From contig JBKBNP010000011.1 in NCBI GenBank assembly GCA_046295215.1, positions 17,205-81,204 of the forward strand: a stretch of 64,000 nucleotides of DNA. Direction: 5' to 3'. Each line of letters begins with the position of its first letter. Positions within the stretch are counted from its first letter, which is position 1. The notes beneath the pieces are model-generated. The model was not told the DNA's origin. It saw only the letters and a program-made list of their open reading frames with translations, and made no database searches. Below are positions 8,723 through 17,667 of this stretch, in pieces. The position numbers and the translations under genes were made by a program. This stretch comes from Szabonella sp046295215. Lineage in GTDB: Bacteria > Pseudomonadota > Alphaproteobacteria > Rhodobacterales > Rhodobacteraceae.

Positions 8723-9961
8723 ATGCAAGACAGATCTCCGCTCATTACCCCGGTCCTGATCGCGGGCTGCGTCATCCTGATGCTGTCCTTTGCGATCCGC
8801 GCGAGTTTCGGGGTGTTCCAGATCCCGATTGCCGAGGAATTCGGCTGGCTGCGGTCGGATTTCTCGATGGCCATTGCGATCCAGAACCTTGCCTGGGGAA
8901 TCGGGCAGCCGATTTTCGGGGCGCTGGCGGAACGGTTCGGGGACCGGCGCGCGATCATCCTCGGGGCGCTGACCTATGCGGCGGGGCTGATCCTGTCGGC
9001 CTATGCCGTGACGCCGGGGCAGCACCAGTTTCTGGAGATCTTTGTGGGCTTCGGCATCGCGGGCACCGGGTTCGGGGTGATCCTCGCGGTGGTGGGTCGG
9101 GCGGCGAGTGCCGAAAACCGGTCCATGGCCCTCGGGATCGCGACCGCCGCCGGGTCGGCGGGGCAGGTGATCGGTGCGCCCACGGCGGAATTCCTGCTGC
9201 AAAGCCATAGCTGGCAGGCGGTGTTCGTGATCTTTGCCGCGATCATCCTGGCCAGCCTGCTGGCGCTGCCCTTCATGCGCGCGCCCGTCACGGCGACCAG
9301 GGCCGAACTGGAGGAAACGCTGGGGCAGGTGCTGGTGCGCGCCTTTCGCGACCCGTCCTATACGCTGATTTTCCTTGGATTTTTCTCCTGCGGCTATCAA
9401 CTGGCCTTTGTGACCGCGCATTTCCCGGCTTTCGTGACGGAAATGTGCGGGCCAATCGACCCGAACGGGTCATTGGCCGCGATCGGAGTGACGACGACCT
9501 CGGCGCTTGGCGCGGTGGCAATCGCGTTGATCGGGCTCGCCAATATCGTCGGCACGGTGACGGCGGGCTGGCTGGGCAAGCGGTATTCCAAGAAATACCT
9601 GCTGGCGGGGATCTATGCGGGACGGACAGTGATTGCGGCCCTGTTCATAATGCTGCCGATGACGCCGACGACGGTGATCCTGTTCTCGATCTCCATGGGC
9701 GCGCTGTGGCTGGCAACAGTGCCGCTGACCTCGGGGCTTGTCGCGCATATCTACGGGTTGCGCTACATGGGCACGCTCTACGGGCTGGTGTTCTTCAGCC
9801 ATCAGCTCGGGTCTTTCCTCGGCGTCTGGCTGGGCGGGCGGATGTATGACATCACCGGGGATTACACGCTGGTCTGGTGGATCGGGGTCGGCGTGGGGGC
9901 GTTTTCGGCCATCGTGCATCTGCCGATCCGCGAGCGGCCGATGGAATTGCGCGCCGCCTGA
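8723..9961 (+). CDS. MFS transporter
   Basis: A 412-residue major facilitator with about 12 hydrophobic segments. The loop between segments 2 and 3 has the family signature (GALAERFGDRRAIILG). It lies 90 bases after the beta-galactosidase, so it may belong to the same operon or have its own promoter. The overall pattern resembles monocarboxylate/oxalate-type MFS proteins, and the substrate cannot be read from sequence. It ends facing panC, with a palindromic repeat in the gap. Confidence 0.88.
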   Translation: MQDRSPLITPVLIAGCVILMLSFAIRASFGVFQIPIAEEFGWLRSDFSMAIAIQNLAWGIGQPIFGALAERFGDRRAIILGALTYAAGLILSAYAVTPGQHQFLEIFVGFGIAGTGFGVILAVVGRAASAENRSMALGIATAAGSAGQVIGAPTAEFLLQSHSWQAVFVIFAAIILASLLALPFMRAPVTATRAELEETLGQVLVRAFRDPSYTLIFLGFFSCGYQLAFVTAHFPAFVTEMCGPIDPNGSLAAIGVTTTSALGAVAIALIGLANIVGTVTAGWLGKRYSKKYLLAGIYAGRTVIAALFIMLPMTPTTVILFSISMGALWLATVPLTSGLVAHIYGLRYMGTLYGLVFFSHQLGSFLGVWLGGRMYDITGDYTLVWWIGVGVGAFSAIVHLPIRERPMELRAA

Positions 9962-9980
9962 GCCGCGCGGCCGTTGGCGG

Positions 9981-10020
9981 GCTGCAGGAGCCTCCGGCGG
10001 AGGTATTTGGGCCAAGCTGA
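9981..10020 (-). repeat. Short REP-like palindromic element, copy 2
   Basis: Read on the minus strand this is nearly the same as copy 1: CTTGGCCCAAATACCTCC and then the CCGGAGG palindrome. It fills the gap between the convergent MFS gene and panC. A hairpin here could end or stabilise transcripts from both sides. Confidence 0.6.
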
Positions 10021-10031
10021 AAAGGCAGGCG

Positions 10032-10874
10032 TCAGACGGCGATATTGTCGATCAGGCGGACGCCGCCGAGTTGCGCTGCGGCAAGCATCCTTGCGGGACC
10101 GTGGAGGTCCTGGACGCGGTCGAGCGTCGCGGCGGATCTGAGTTCGATATATTCGACCGTCTCGAAACCTGCGGCGAGGACGCGGGCGCGCGCGTCCTTC
10201 ATGGCGGCAGGCACCGGGGCACCCGCGCGGATCGCGGCGGCCGTGTCTTGCATCACGCCGTGCAACGCGGGGGCGATGGCGCGGGCGGCGGGGGGCAGGC
10301 GGCGATTGCGCGAGGACATGGCGAGCCCGTCCGCCTCGCGGATGGTTTCGCAGCCGACCACCGTGATCGGCAGGTTGAGATCGGCCACGAAGCGCTGAAC
10401 GATCTGCAACTGCTGCCAGTCCTTCTGGCCGAAATAGGCGCGGTTGGCCTCGGTCATGCCGAAAAGCTTGGTGACCACGGTGGCCATGCCGTCGAAATGG
10501 CCGGGGCGATGTTCGCCTTCCATCGGGGCGGAAAGGCCCTCGACGGAAACCTTGGTGGCAAAGCCGGGCGGGTAGACTTCCTCGGGCGGTGGGGCAAAGA
10601 CCGCATCGACGCCGAGGGGGGCGAGAAGCGCCAGATCGTCGGCCTCGTTGCGGGGGTATTTCGCCAGATCCTCGGGGTTGTTGAACTGTTTGGGATTGAC
10701 GAAGATCGTCACGATCACCCGCGCGCAATCGCGCCCTGCGGCGCGCACGAGGCTGAGATGCCCGTCATGCAGCGCGCCCATGGTGGGGACCACGGCGACG
10801 AGTTCGCCCGCCCGTTTCCAGCCTGCCACAAGCTGCCGCAGGCTGACCACATCGCGCAGAACGGGGACCGTCAT
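10032..10874 (-). CDS. panC: Pantoate--beta-alanine ligase
   Basis: Joins pantoate and beta-alanine with ATP to make pantothenate in coenzyme A synthesis. It has 280 residues, the family norm. The ATP site is in VPTMGALHDGHLSLVR, followed by VTIFVNPKQF and FDGMATVVTKLF. The ATG overlaps the panB stop (ATGA); a much longer in-frame extension upstream runs through panB in another frame and is rejected. It forms a two-gene operon with panB. Confidence 0.96.
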   Translation of the reverse strand: MTVPVLRDVVSLRQLVAGWKRAGELVAVVPTMGALHDGHLSLVRAAGRDCARVIVTIFVNPKQFNNPEDLAKYPRNEADDLALLAPLGVDAVFAPPPEEVYPPGFATKVSVEGLSAPMEGEHRPGHFDGMATVVTKLFGMTEANRAYFGQKDWQQLQIVQRFVADLNLPITVVGCETIREADGLAMSSRNRRLPPAARAIAPALHGVMQDTAAAIRAGAPVPAAMKDARARVLAAGFETVEYIELRSAATLDRVQDLHGPARMLAAAQLGGVRLIDNIAV

Positions 10875-11713
10875 GCGCCCGCGCCTTTCGGGGCGGGGGC
10901 GATGTCGGAAAATCCGTGGTCCGGCCCGGGAAAGCTGCGGCCGCGCACCTCTGTCGCATAGGTTTCGATGGCTGTGGCGGCATCTGCGCCAAGTGTGGCA
11001 TAGCGTTTGACGAATTTCGGGCGGAAATCGGTGAAGAGGCCGAGCATGTCGTCGATCACGAGGATCTGGCCGTCGCAATCCACCCCGGCCCCGATGCCGA
11101 TGGTGGGGATGGCGAGGGTTTGCGTGATCCGTCCGGCAAGGCCCACAGGCACCTTTTCCAGCACCACGGCGAAGGCGCCTGCCGCCTCGGTGGCAATGGC
11201 ATCGGCCATCACGGCCTCTGCCTCGGCGTCGCGGCCCACGACCTTGTAGCCGCCCAATGTGTTCACCGATTGCGGGGTCAGCCCGACATGGGCCATGACC
11301 GGCACGCCGCGCGCGGTCAGAAAAGCGATGGTGTCGGCCATGTGCCGCCCGCCTTCGAGCTTCACCGCAGGGGCACCGGTTTTGGCCATCAGGGTTGCGG
11401 CATTGCGGAAGGCCTGCTGCGGGCTTTCCTCGTAGCTGCCGAAGGGCATGTCGATCACCGCCATGGCGCGGGTGAGGCCCCGCATCACCGCCTGCCCATG
11501 CAGCACCATCATCTCCATCGTCACGCCAAGCGTGGAGGGCAGGCCGTGCAGCACCATTCCGACGCTGTCGCCCACCAGCACGACATCGCAATGGGGGTCC
11601 ACGAGCCGCGCGACCGGCGTGGTGTAGGCGGTCAGGCAGACGAGAGGGTCAGCCCCCTTGCGGGCGCGGATTTCGGCGGGAAGAATGGGGCGGACCGGGG
11701 CTTGGGCGCTCAT
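10871..11713 (-). CDS. panB: 3-methyl-2-oxobutanoate hydroxymethyltransferase
   Basis: First committed step of pantothenate synthesis: transfers a hydroxymethyl group to 2-oxoisovalerate to form ketopantoate. It has 280 residues. Typical segments are LTAYTTPVARLVD, VLVGDSVGMVLHGL (metal-binding Asp), and VKLEGG with its catalytic-site Glu. It is first in the panB-panC operon. The 190-base gap to the divergent cupin gene should hold its promoter; no clear boxes are assigned. Confidence 0.96.
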   Translation of the reverse strand: MSAQAPVRPILPAEIRARKGADPLVCLTAYTTPVARLVDPHCDVVLVGDSVGMVLHGLPSTLGVTMEMMVLHGQAVMRGLTRAMAVIDMPFGSYEESPQQAFRNAATLMAKTGAPAVKLEGGRHMADTIAFLTARGVPVMAHVGLTPQSVNTLGGYKVVGRDAEAEAVMADAIATEAAGAFAVVLEKVPVGLAGRITQTLAIPTIGIGAGVDCDGQILVIDDMLGLFTDFRPKFVKRYATLGADAATAIETYATEVRGRSFPGPDHGFSDIAPAPKGAGA

Positions 11714-11903
11714 CCTGGGGGCTCTCCGTGATTTGACCCCTGCCGGACAGGGTGGGGAAACAGGGCCGGGCGAGGCTGTTATAGCGGGGCGCGGGACGGG
11801 CGGCCAGAGGGAAGCAGGCGCGGTCTCTCCGCCAAATCCTTCCCTTGCCCGGCGTTATGGTTTCGGTCAAGGCTGGTGGCGGAACCCTGACCGGAGGCTT
11901 GAC

Positions 11904-12251
11904 ATGACCACCCCCCTGATCCTGCGCTTGGACCGCAACGCCGTGGTGCCGGAAGTGGAGCGACCCGCAGCCGAACGGCTGATTGCGGGCGACCCGGTTC
12001 ATACAAGCTGGAACCTTGAGGATCGGGACGGGCTCTATTGCGGGCTCTGGCAGTCGACGCCGGGCAAGTGGCGCGTGTCCTATGCCGAATGGGAATATAT
12101 CCGCATCCTCGAAGGCGTTTCGGTGCTGACCGATGCCGAAGGGCAGGAGACGCGGCTGCAAGCGGGCGACAGCTGGATCATCCGGCCCGGGTTTGAGGGC
12201 ACATGGGAGGTGATCGAGACCACGCTGAAGGATTATGTGATCCGGCTGTAA
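11904..12251 (+). CDS. Cupin domain protein
   Basis: Small single-domain cupin of 115 residues. The C-terminal half shows a cupin-like pattern: EYIRILEGVSVLTDAEG, then LQAGDSWIIRPGFEGTWEV. It resembles the cupin_3 group (DUF861-type), whose roles are mostly unknown. A GGAGG motif lies just before the ATG. A longer upstream frame has no good start signal. The gene converges with the DUF2834 gene, seven bases apart. Confidence 0.8.
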   Translation: MTTPLILRLDRNAVVPEVERPAAERLIAGDPVHTSWNLEDRDGLYCGLWQSTPGKWRVSYAEWEYIRILEGVSVLTDAEGQETRLQAGDSWIIRPGFEGTWEVIETTLKDYVIRL

Positions 12252-12258
12252 GCCCGCG

Positions 12259-12579
12259 TCAGGTCACCGGGCGGGTGCGCAGGAACAGATAGAGCGGCAG
12301 GCCGCAGGACACGCCGATGCAATAGGTGGCGGGAATGGCGATCAGCGCCGTCCAGTTCCGCCGCACCCGCACCTCGGCAATGATCCAGACCGTCAGCGCG
12401 ATGGCAGCGATGGTCAGATCCCATGTCAGCCCGGTGGTGGAGGCATTGACATACCAGGCGTCGATCAGGCCGGAAAGGCCGGTGCCTTCCTGCCGCATGA
12501 AGGTCACGAACCAATACATCGGATGCACAGCGCCCCAGACGGCAAGGGCCAAATAGACCATGCGCAGGGGCGAAATCAT
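12259..12579 (-). CDS. DUF2834 family small membrane protein
   Basis: A 106-residue protein with three likely membrane segments: near the N terminus (MVYLALAVWGAVHPMYWFV), at about 55-70, and at about 80-100. The pattern fits DUF2834, a family of unknown function. The ATG overlaps the stop of the mini-lipoprotein gene (ATGA), so it is the third gene in a coupled argH transcript. A longer in-frame reading upstream runs through the lipoprotein gene and is rejected. Confidence 0.75.
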   Translation of the reverse strand: MISPLRMVYLALAVWGAVHPMYWFVTFMRQEGTGLSGLIDAWYVNASTTGLTWDLTIAAIALTVWIIAEVRVRRNWTALIAIPATYCIGVSCGLPLYLFLRTRPVT

Positions 12580-12713
12580 TTGGTGGTCACGCCAATGCGG
12601 GCCGTGCCGCTGACAGAGAGGTCGGCTTTCGGGGCCACCGGTTCGCCATCCGCCCCGCAGGCGGCAAGAAGCGACAGCAGCACAAGGGCGGGGGCAAAGC
12701 GGGGGAGGATCAT
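12576..12713 (-). CDS. Mini-lipoprotein (45 residues)
   Basis: Very short predicted lipoprotein. It has a basic start (MILPRFAP), a hydrophobic core and the lipobox LLAAC with the lipidated Cys at 19, giving a mature peptide of only about 27 residues. The start overlaps the argH stop and the stop overlaps the DUF2834 start, each as ATGA. Similar tiny lipoproteins follow argH in related bacteria. They resemble the LptM/YifL type by size and position, but the role is unproven. Confidence 0.75.
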   Translation of the reverse strand: MILPRFAPALVLLSLLAACGADGEPVAPKADLSVSGTARIGVTTK

Positions 12714-14119
12714 GCGAAAAGGGCCTTCCATCGGGCAATCTGGCTGCGCACCTGATCGGGTGCGGTTCCGCCATAGGAGATGCGGCTGCGCACCGAATTT
12801 TCAACACCCAGCACATCGAACACATCGGCGCGGATGGCGGAATGCACTGATTGCATCTGTGTCAGCGTGAGGTCGGGCAGGTCGATGCCCGCCTTTTCGG
12901 CCATGGCGACAAGGCTGCCGGTGACGTGATGCGCCTCGCGGAAGGGCAGGCCCAGTTCGCGCACCAGCCAGTCGGCCAGATCGGTCGCGGTGGAAAAACC
13001 GCTCGCGGCGGCGGTGGCGAGGCTTTTGCGGTTCGCCGTCATGTCCGAAACCATCCCGGTCATCGCGGCCAGCCCCAGCATCAGCGTGTCGGCGGCGTCG
13101 AACACCTGTTCCTTGTCCTCCTGCATGTCCTTGGAATAGGTCAGCGGCAGGCCTTTCATCACCGTGAACAGCGCCACCGTTGCCCCGAGGATCCGTCCCA
13201 GTTTTGCGCGCAACAACTCCGCCGCATCGGGGTTCTTCTTCTGCGGCATGATCGAGGAGCCGGTTGTCCAGCGATCCGAGAGTTGCACAAACCGAAACTG
13301 GGCCGAGGACCAGATCACCAGTTCTTCGGCAAACCGGCTCAGATGCATTGCACAGATCGAACTTGCGGCCAGAAACTCCAGCGCGAAATCCCGGTCGGAA
13401 ACGCTGTCCAGACTGTTCGCCGTGGGCCGGTCGAAGCCGAGCGCCTTTGCCGTCATGTCGCGGTCGATGGGAAAGGAGGTTCCGGCAAGGGCGGCTGCCC
13501 CCAGCGGGCTTTCGTTCATGCGCGCGCGGGCATCCATGAAGCGGGACCGGTCGCGGGCGAACATCTCCACATAGGCCATCATGTGATGCCCCCATGTCAC
13601 CGGCTGCGCGGTTTGCAGATGGGTGAAGCCGGGCATCACCCAATCGGCCCCGGCCTCTGCCTGCGCCAGAAAGGCGCGGATCAGCGCCTCCAGTCCCGAA
13701 ATTGCCGCATCGCACTGGTCGCGCACCCAGAGCCGGAAATCCACCGCCACCTGATCGTTGCGCGAGCGCGCCGTATGCAGCCGCCCGGCCGGTTCACCGA
13801 TGATTTCCTTCAGACGGGCCTCCACATTCATGTGGATGTCCTCGAGTTCGACCCGGAAAGGGAAATCGCCCGCCTCAATCTCTGACAAGACCGTGAGAAG
13901 CCCTTCCCGGATTGCCCCGGCATCCTTAGAACCGATGATACCGGTTGCGGCCAGCATCGCGGCATGGGCGCGGGAGCCTTCGATGTCCTGCCGCGCCAGT
14001 CTGCGATCGAACCCGATGGAGGCGTTGATCGCCTGCATGATGGCGTCATTGCCGGCCTCGAAACGGCCGCCCCACATCGCGTTGGCGGCTTCGGGTTTTT
14101 TGGACGGGGTATCGGTCAT
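12710..14119 (-). CDS. argH: Argininosuccinate lyase
   Basis: Last step of arginine synthesis: splits argininosuccinate into arginine and fumarate. It is a cytoplasmic tetramer of the fumarase/aspartase fold. It has 469 residues, the usual length. The family signature GSSIMPQKKNPD is clear, and other conserved blocks are HTARSRNDQVA and TGFTHLQTAQP-like (here MPGFTHLQTAQPVTWGHH). The stop overlaps the downstream lipoprotein ATG. It is divergent from the thioredoxin-like gene. Confidence 0.97.
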   Translation of the reverse strand: MTDTPSKKPEAANAMWGGRFEAGNDAIMQAINASIGFDRRLARQDIEGSRAHAAMLAATGIIGSKDAGAIREGLLTVLSEIEAGDFPFRVELEDIHMNVEARLKEIIGEPAGRLHTARSRNDQVAVDFRLWVRDQCDAAISGLEALIRAFLAQAEAGADWVMPGFTHLQTAQPVTWGHHMMAYVEMFARDRSRFMDARARMNESPLGAAALAGTSFPIDRDMTAKALGFDRPTANSLDSVSDRDFALEFLAASSICAMHLSRFAEELVIWSSAQFRFVQLSDRWTTGSSIMPQKKNPDAAELLRAKLGRILGATVALFTVMKGLPLTYSKDMQEDKEQVFDAADTLMLGLAAMTGMVSDMTANRKSLATAAASGFSTATDLADWLVRELGLPFREAHHVTGSLVAMAEKAGIDLPDLTLTQMQSVHSAIRADVFDVLGVENSVRSRISYGGTAPDQVRSQIARWKALFA

Positions 14120-14144
14120 GGATCGGCCCTTCGGAGGGAATGGG

Positions 14145-14702
14145 ATGCGCGGATTTCTGGTGGTGCTTTATACGGCCTTGGCGCTTGGTGCAAATCCCGC
14201 CCTTGGCGATCCGGCGGCTGCGGGCCTGCGCGAGGGCGACATGCGCAAGCTGGTGTTTCACGAAACGGCACAGGCCGTGCCCGCCATCGGTCTTGTCGAT
14301 CTGGACGATGCACCCCGGTCGCTGGAGGAATGGCGCGGTCAGTGGGTTGTCGTGAATTTCTGGGCGACCTGGTGCGCGCCCTGCCGCAAGGAAATGCCGG
14401 CACTGGACCGGCTCGCGGCAGAGGTGACTGCCGACGGGGTGGCTGTCGTCACCGTGGCGACAGGGCGCAACGCGGTTCCGGCGATCCGGCGGTTCTTTGA
14501 GGAGATCGGGATGCAGAACCTGCCTGCGCTGCGCGATCCGAGGTCGGAACTGGCGCGCGGCATGGCTGTTCTGGGCCTTCCGGTCACGGTCATCCTGAAC
14601 CCCGAAGGGCAGGAAGTCGCGCGTCTGGTCGGGGATGCGGAGTGGGACAGCGACAGTGCGCTGGCCGTGCTGCGCGCGCTTTCTGCCGGTCCTGCATTGT
14701 GA
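14145..14702 (+). CDS. TlpA-family thioredoxin-like protein, exported
   Basis: Periplasmic thiol-disulfide oxidoreductase of the TlpA/ResA type, 185 residues. The N terminus is a signal-like hydrophobic stretch. The active site is WATWCAPCRKEMP with Cys77 and Cys80, and the cis-Pro region is GLPVTVI. A longer start at ATG 14118 is possible, but ATG 14145 has a GGAGGGA motif upstream and gives a clean signal peptide. Proteins of this kind often serve cytochrome c or oxidase maturation; the partner is not shown here. Confidence 0.88.
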   Translation: MRGFLVVLYTALALGANPALGDPAAAGLREGDMRKLVFHETAQAVPAIGLVDLDDAPRSLEEWRGQWVVVNFWATWCAPCRKEMPALDRLAAEVTADGVAVVTVATGRNAVPAIRRFFEEIGMQNLPALRDPRSELARGMAVLGLPVTVILNPEGQEVARLVGDAEWDSDSALAVLRALSAGPAL

Positions 14703-14718
14703 CATATGGCGATGCGGT

Positions 14719-15300
14719 TCAGGCTCCCATCGCCGCCACCTCGGCATGGCGCAGACAGCTTGTCAGGTGGTCGTTCACCAGGCCTGCCGCCTGCATGAAG
14801 GCAGAGGCGATGACCGGGCCGCAATAGCCGAAACCGGCCTGTCTGAGGTTTCTGGACAAGATCACGGAGCCCGGCGTCTGGGCCTGTGCATCCGCCATCG
14901 AGGCCAGTCCCGTCTGCACCGGGTGACCATCGACATGCGACCAGATCCAGTTGGAAAATCCCTCCCTCGCCTCGATCTCCTGAAAGGAGTGCGCGGCACG
15001 GATGGTGCCTTCGATCTTGCCCCGGTGGCGGATGATGCCCGCGTCCCCGAGCAGGCGCAGGACATCCGGCTCCCCCCATCCCGCGATTTCCGCAGGATCG
15101 AAGCCGCGAAAGGCCGTCCGGAAATTCTCGCGCCGTTTCAGGATCGTGAACCAGCTCAGACCGGCCTGAAACCCTTCGAGGATCAGCATTTCCCACAAGG
15201 CGCGCGGGTCGCGTTCGGGCACACCCCATTCGGTATCGTGATAGGCGACATAGAGCGGATCCGTGCCGCACCATGGGCAGCGTCCCGTATCGTCCGTCAT
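14719..15300 (-). CDS. tag: DNA-3-methyladenine glycosylase I
   Basis: Base-excision repair enzyme that removes 3-methyladenine from DNA. It has 193 residues, the normal size. The zinc ligands are seen at the N terminus (RCPWCGTDPLYVAYHDTEWG) and in the C-terminal segment VNDHLTSCLRH. The helix-hairpin-helix region is around FQAGLSWFTILKRRENFR. It converges with the thioredoxin-like gene, with a 16-base gap and no obvious terminator. Confidence 0.95.
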   Translation of the reverse strand: MTDDTGRCPWCGTDPLYVAYHDTEWGVPERDPRALWEMLILEGFQAGLSWFTILKRRENFRTAFRGFDPAEIAGWGEPDVLRLLGDAGIIRHRGKIEGTIRAAHSFQEIEAREGFSNWIWSHVDGHPVQTGLASMADAQAQTPGSVILSRNLRQAGFGYCGPVIASAFMQAAGLVNDHLTSCLRHAEVAAMGA

Positions 15301-15419
15301 GTTCCGCCCCCGAGTTAACTGCCTAAAATTTGCGACAAATCCCGGTGCTTTACCAGCCCTTTACGCAGGGTGCCGCACTCTGCCCGGGCAATGGTCGTAG
15401 CGTCAGGGCGGAGGGCGGC

Positions 15420-16262
15420 ATGAACCGACGGGACAGGGCAGAGATTGCGCCCGGGCAGGACAGCCCACTTGCCGCAGCGATTGCTGCGCGTGACCGGGAA
15501 ACTGTGGAAATGGTGCGCCGAGCCGTGGCGGAAAAGCGTCTGCGTCTGGCCTGGCAGCCGGTGGTTTCGGCGGCAGACCCCCCGCGCGTGGCCTTCCATG
15601 AGGGATTGATTCGCGTGCTGGACGAAACCGGCCGCCCGATCCCGGCGCGGGATTTCATCGGCGCGGTGGAGGCGGATGAACTCGGCCGTCTGATCGATTG
15701 CGCAGCGCTTGACATGGGGCTTTCGGCGCTGGCCCGCTATCCCGGCCTGCGGGTGTCGGTGAACATGTCGGCACGTTCGGTCGGCTATCCGCGCTGGCTT
15801 CGCATCCTGCGCAGGGCTCTTGCGGCGCATCCGACGCTCGGGGAGCGGCTGATCCTGGAAATCACCGAAAGCTCAGCGATGCTGGTGCCGGAACTGGTGA
15901 TCGCCTTCATGGATGAAATGCAGACCGAGGGCATCTGTTTTGCCCTCGATGATTTCGGCGCTGGCTATACCGCCTTTCGTTATCTCAAGGAGTTCTGCTT
16001 CGACATTGTCAAGATCGACGGCCAGTTCGTCCGCGACGTGCAGCGCAACCCGGACAATCAGGCATTGATCCGGGCGCTTCTGTCCATCGGGCGGCATTTC
16101 GACATGTTGACGGTCGCCGAAGCCGTGGAATCGTCGCTGGAGGCCGAGTGGCTGCGCGCGGCGGGGATCGGCGGGATGCAGGGCTTCCTCTTTGGCGCAC
16201 CGACCGTGCATCCGGCCTGGAAAGAAGCGGGTGGCGCTGCAAGGATGCAGAGATCCGCCTGA
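15420..16262 (+). CDS. EAL domain protein, probable cyclic-di-GMP phosphodiesterase
   Basis: Stand-alone EAL protein of 280 residues without GGDEF, PAS or membrane parts. The signature reads HEGLIR (Glu61, with Gly in place of the Ala of EAL). Other catalytic residues look kept: Asn115 in NMSARS, Glu147 and Glu150 in EITES, Asp177-Asp178 in DDFGAGYT, Lys198 in VKID, and Glu in AEAVES. It should therefore be able to hydrolyse c-di-GMP. Start at ATG 15420 follows a GGAGGG motif. What it controls is not evident. Confidence 0.88.
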   Translation: MNRRDRAEIAPGQDSPLAAAIAARDRETVEMVRRAVAEKRLRLAWQPVVSAADPPRVAFHEGLIRVLDETGRPIPARDFIGAVEADELGRLIDCAALDMGLSALARYPGLRVSVNMSARSVGYPRWLRILRRALAAHPTLGERLILEITESSAMLVPELVIAFMDEMQTEGICFALDDFGAGYTAFRYLKEFCFDIVKIDGQFVRDVQRNPDNQALIRALLSIGRHFDMLTVAEAVESSLEAEWLRAAGIGGMQGFLFGAPTVHPAWKEAGGAARMQRSA

Positions 16263-16394
16263 TCGCCCCCGTGCCGGAGGGCCCGCTTTCCGCAGCGCGG
16301 CAAGGCCTTGCTTTTAGCCATTTCACGCCTTACGCCAGAAAGGAAGGGCTCGGGGACATCCCCCGCGCCGTGGCCAAGGGAGAGGACCAGAACC

Positions 16395-17570
16395 ATGACG
16401 AATGTCGTGATCGTATCCGCTGCACGCACCGCCGTCGGCAGCTTCAACGGCGCCTTCGCCAATACCCCCGCGCATGATCTTGGTGCCGCCGTGATCGGGG
16501 AAGTCGTGGCGCGCGCCGGTGTGGACAAGGCCGAGGTCGAGGAAACGATCCTCGGGCAGGTGCTGACTGCGGGGCAGGGCCAGAACCCCGCCCGCCAGGC
16601 GCATATCAAGGCAGGGCTCGCCAAGGAGGCCAGCGCCTGGTCGCTGAACCAGGTCTGTGGCTCTGGGCTGCGCGCAGTGGCTCTTGGGGCGCAACATGTG
16701 CAATTGGGCGATGCAAAGATCATCGTTGCGGGCGGTCAGGAAAACATGAGCCTGTCGCCCCATGTCGCGCATCTGCGCGCCGGGCAGAAGATGGGCGATC
16801 TGAACTTCATCGACTCGATGATCCGCGACGGGCTCTGGGATGCGTTCAACGGCTATCACATGGGGCAGACGGCAGAAAACGTCGCGAACCAGTGGCAGAT
16901 TTCGCGCGAGATGCAGGACGAATTTGCCGTGGCCAGCCAGAACAAGGCCGAAGCCGCGCAGAAGGCCGGCAAGTTCGCCGACGAGATCGTGGCTTTCACC
17001 ATCAAGACCCGCAAGGGCGACATCGTGGTGGATGCGGACGAATATATCCGCCACGGTGCCACGGTCGATGCGATGACGAAACTGCGCCCGGCCTTCGCCA
17101 AGGAGGGTTCGGTCACTGCGGGCAATGCGTCCGGGCTGAATGATGGCGCGGCGGCTGTGCTGTTGATGACCGAGGAAGAGGCCGCCAAACGTGGACTGAC
17201 ACCACTCGCCCGCATCGCCTCCTATGCCACCGCCGGGCTGGACCCGTCGATCATGGGGGTTGGCCCGATCCATGCCAGCCGCAAGGCGCTGGACAAGGCC
17301 GGCTGGAAGGTCGGCGACCTCGGGCTGGTGGAGGCGAACGAGGCTTTCGCCGCACAGGCCTGCGCGGTCAACAAGGACATGGGCTGGGATCCGGCCATCG
17401 TGAACGTGAATGGCGGCGCCATTGCCATCGGCCACCCCATCGGCGCCTCGGGCGCGCGGATCCTCAACACCCTTCTGTTCGAGATGCAGCGGTCGGGGGC
17501 GAAGAAGGGCCTTGCGACGCTGTGCATCGGCGGCGGCATGGGTGTTGCCATGTGTCTTGAACGCGCCTGA
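16395..17570 (+). CDS. phaA: Acetyl-CoA C-acetyltransferase
   Basis: Thiolase that condenses two acetyl-CoA to acetoacetyl-CoA, the first step of polyhydroxybutyrate synthesis. It has 391 residues, standard length. The nucleophilic Cys lies in NQVCGSGLRAVALG, the His in VEANEAFAAQA, and the C-terminal signature is NVNGGAIAIGHPIGASGARI and CIGGGMG. The ATG at 16395 follows an AGAGGA motif. It precedes phaB, but a strong terminator separates them. Confidence 0.95.
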   Translation: MTNVVIVSAARTAVGSFNGAFANTPAHDLGAAVIGEVVARAGVDKAEVEETILGQVLTAGQGQNPARQAHIKAGLAKEASAWSLNQVCGSGLRAVALGAQHVQLGDAKIIVAGGQENMSLSPHVAHLRAGQKMGDLNFIDSMIRDGLWDAFNGYHMGQTAENVANQWQISREMQDEFAVASQNKAEAAQKAGKFADEIVAFTIKTRKGDIVVDADEYIRHGATVDAMTKLRPAFAKEGSVTAGNASGLNDGAAAVLLMTEEEAAKRGLTPLARIASYATAGLDPSIMGVGPIHASRKALDKAGWKVGDLGLVEANEAFAAQACAVNKDMGWDPAIVNVNGGAIAIGHPIGASGARILNTLLFEMQRSGAKKGLATLCIGGGMGVAMCLERA

Positions 17571-17587
17571 TCCCACGGAAAGACCGG

Positions 17588-17622
17588 AAAAGCAGGCGCA
17601 ATAATATTGCGCCTGCTTTTTC
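17588..17622 (+). terminator. Intrinsic terminator after phaA
   Basis: A near-perfect stem of AAAAGCAGGCGCAAT pairs with its reverse complement across a 3-base loop (AAT), ending in a T run. It is 18 bases after the phaA stop and 46 bases before phaB. Confidence 0.9.
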
Positions 17623-17667
17623 AATTCGATAACACTATTTCAAACGAAGTCTCGTGGAGGAGAAATC

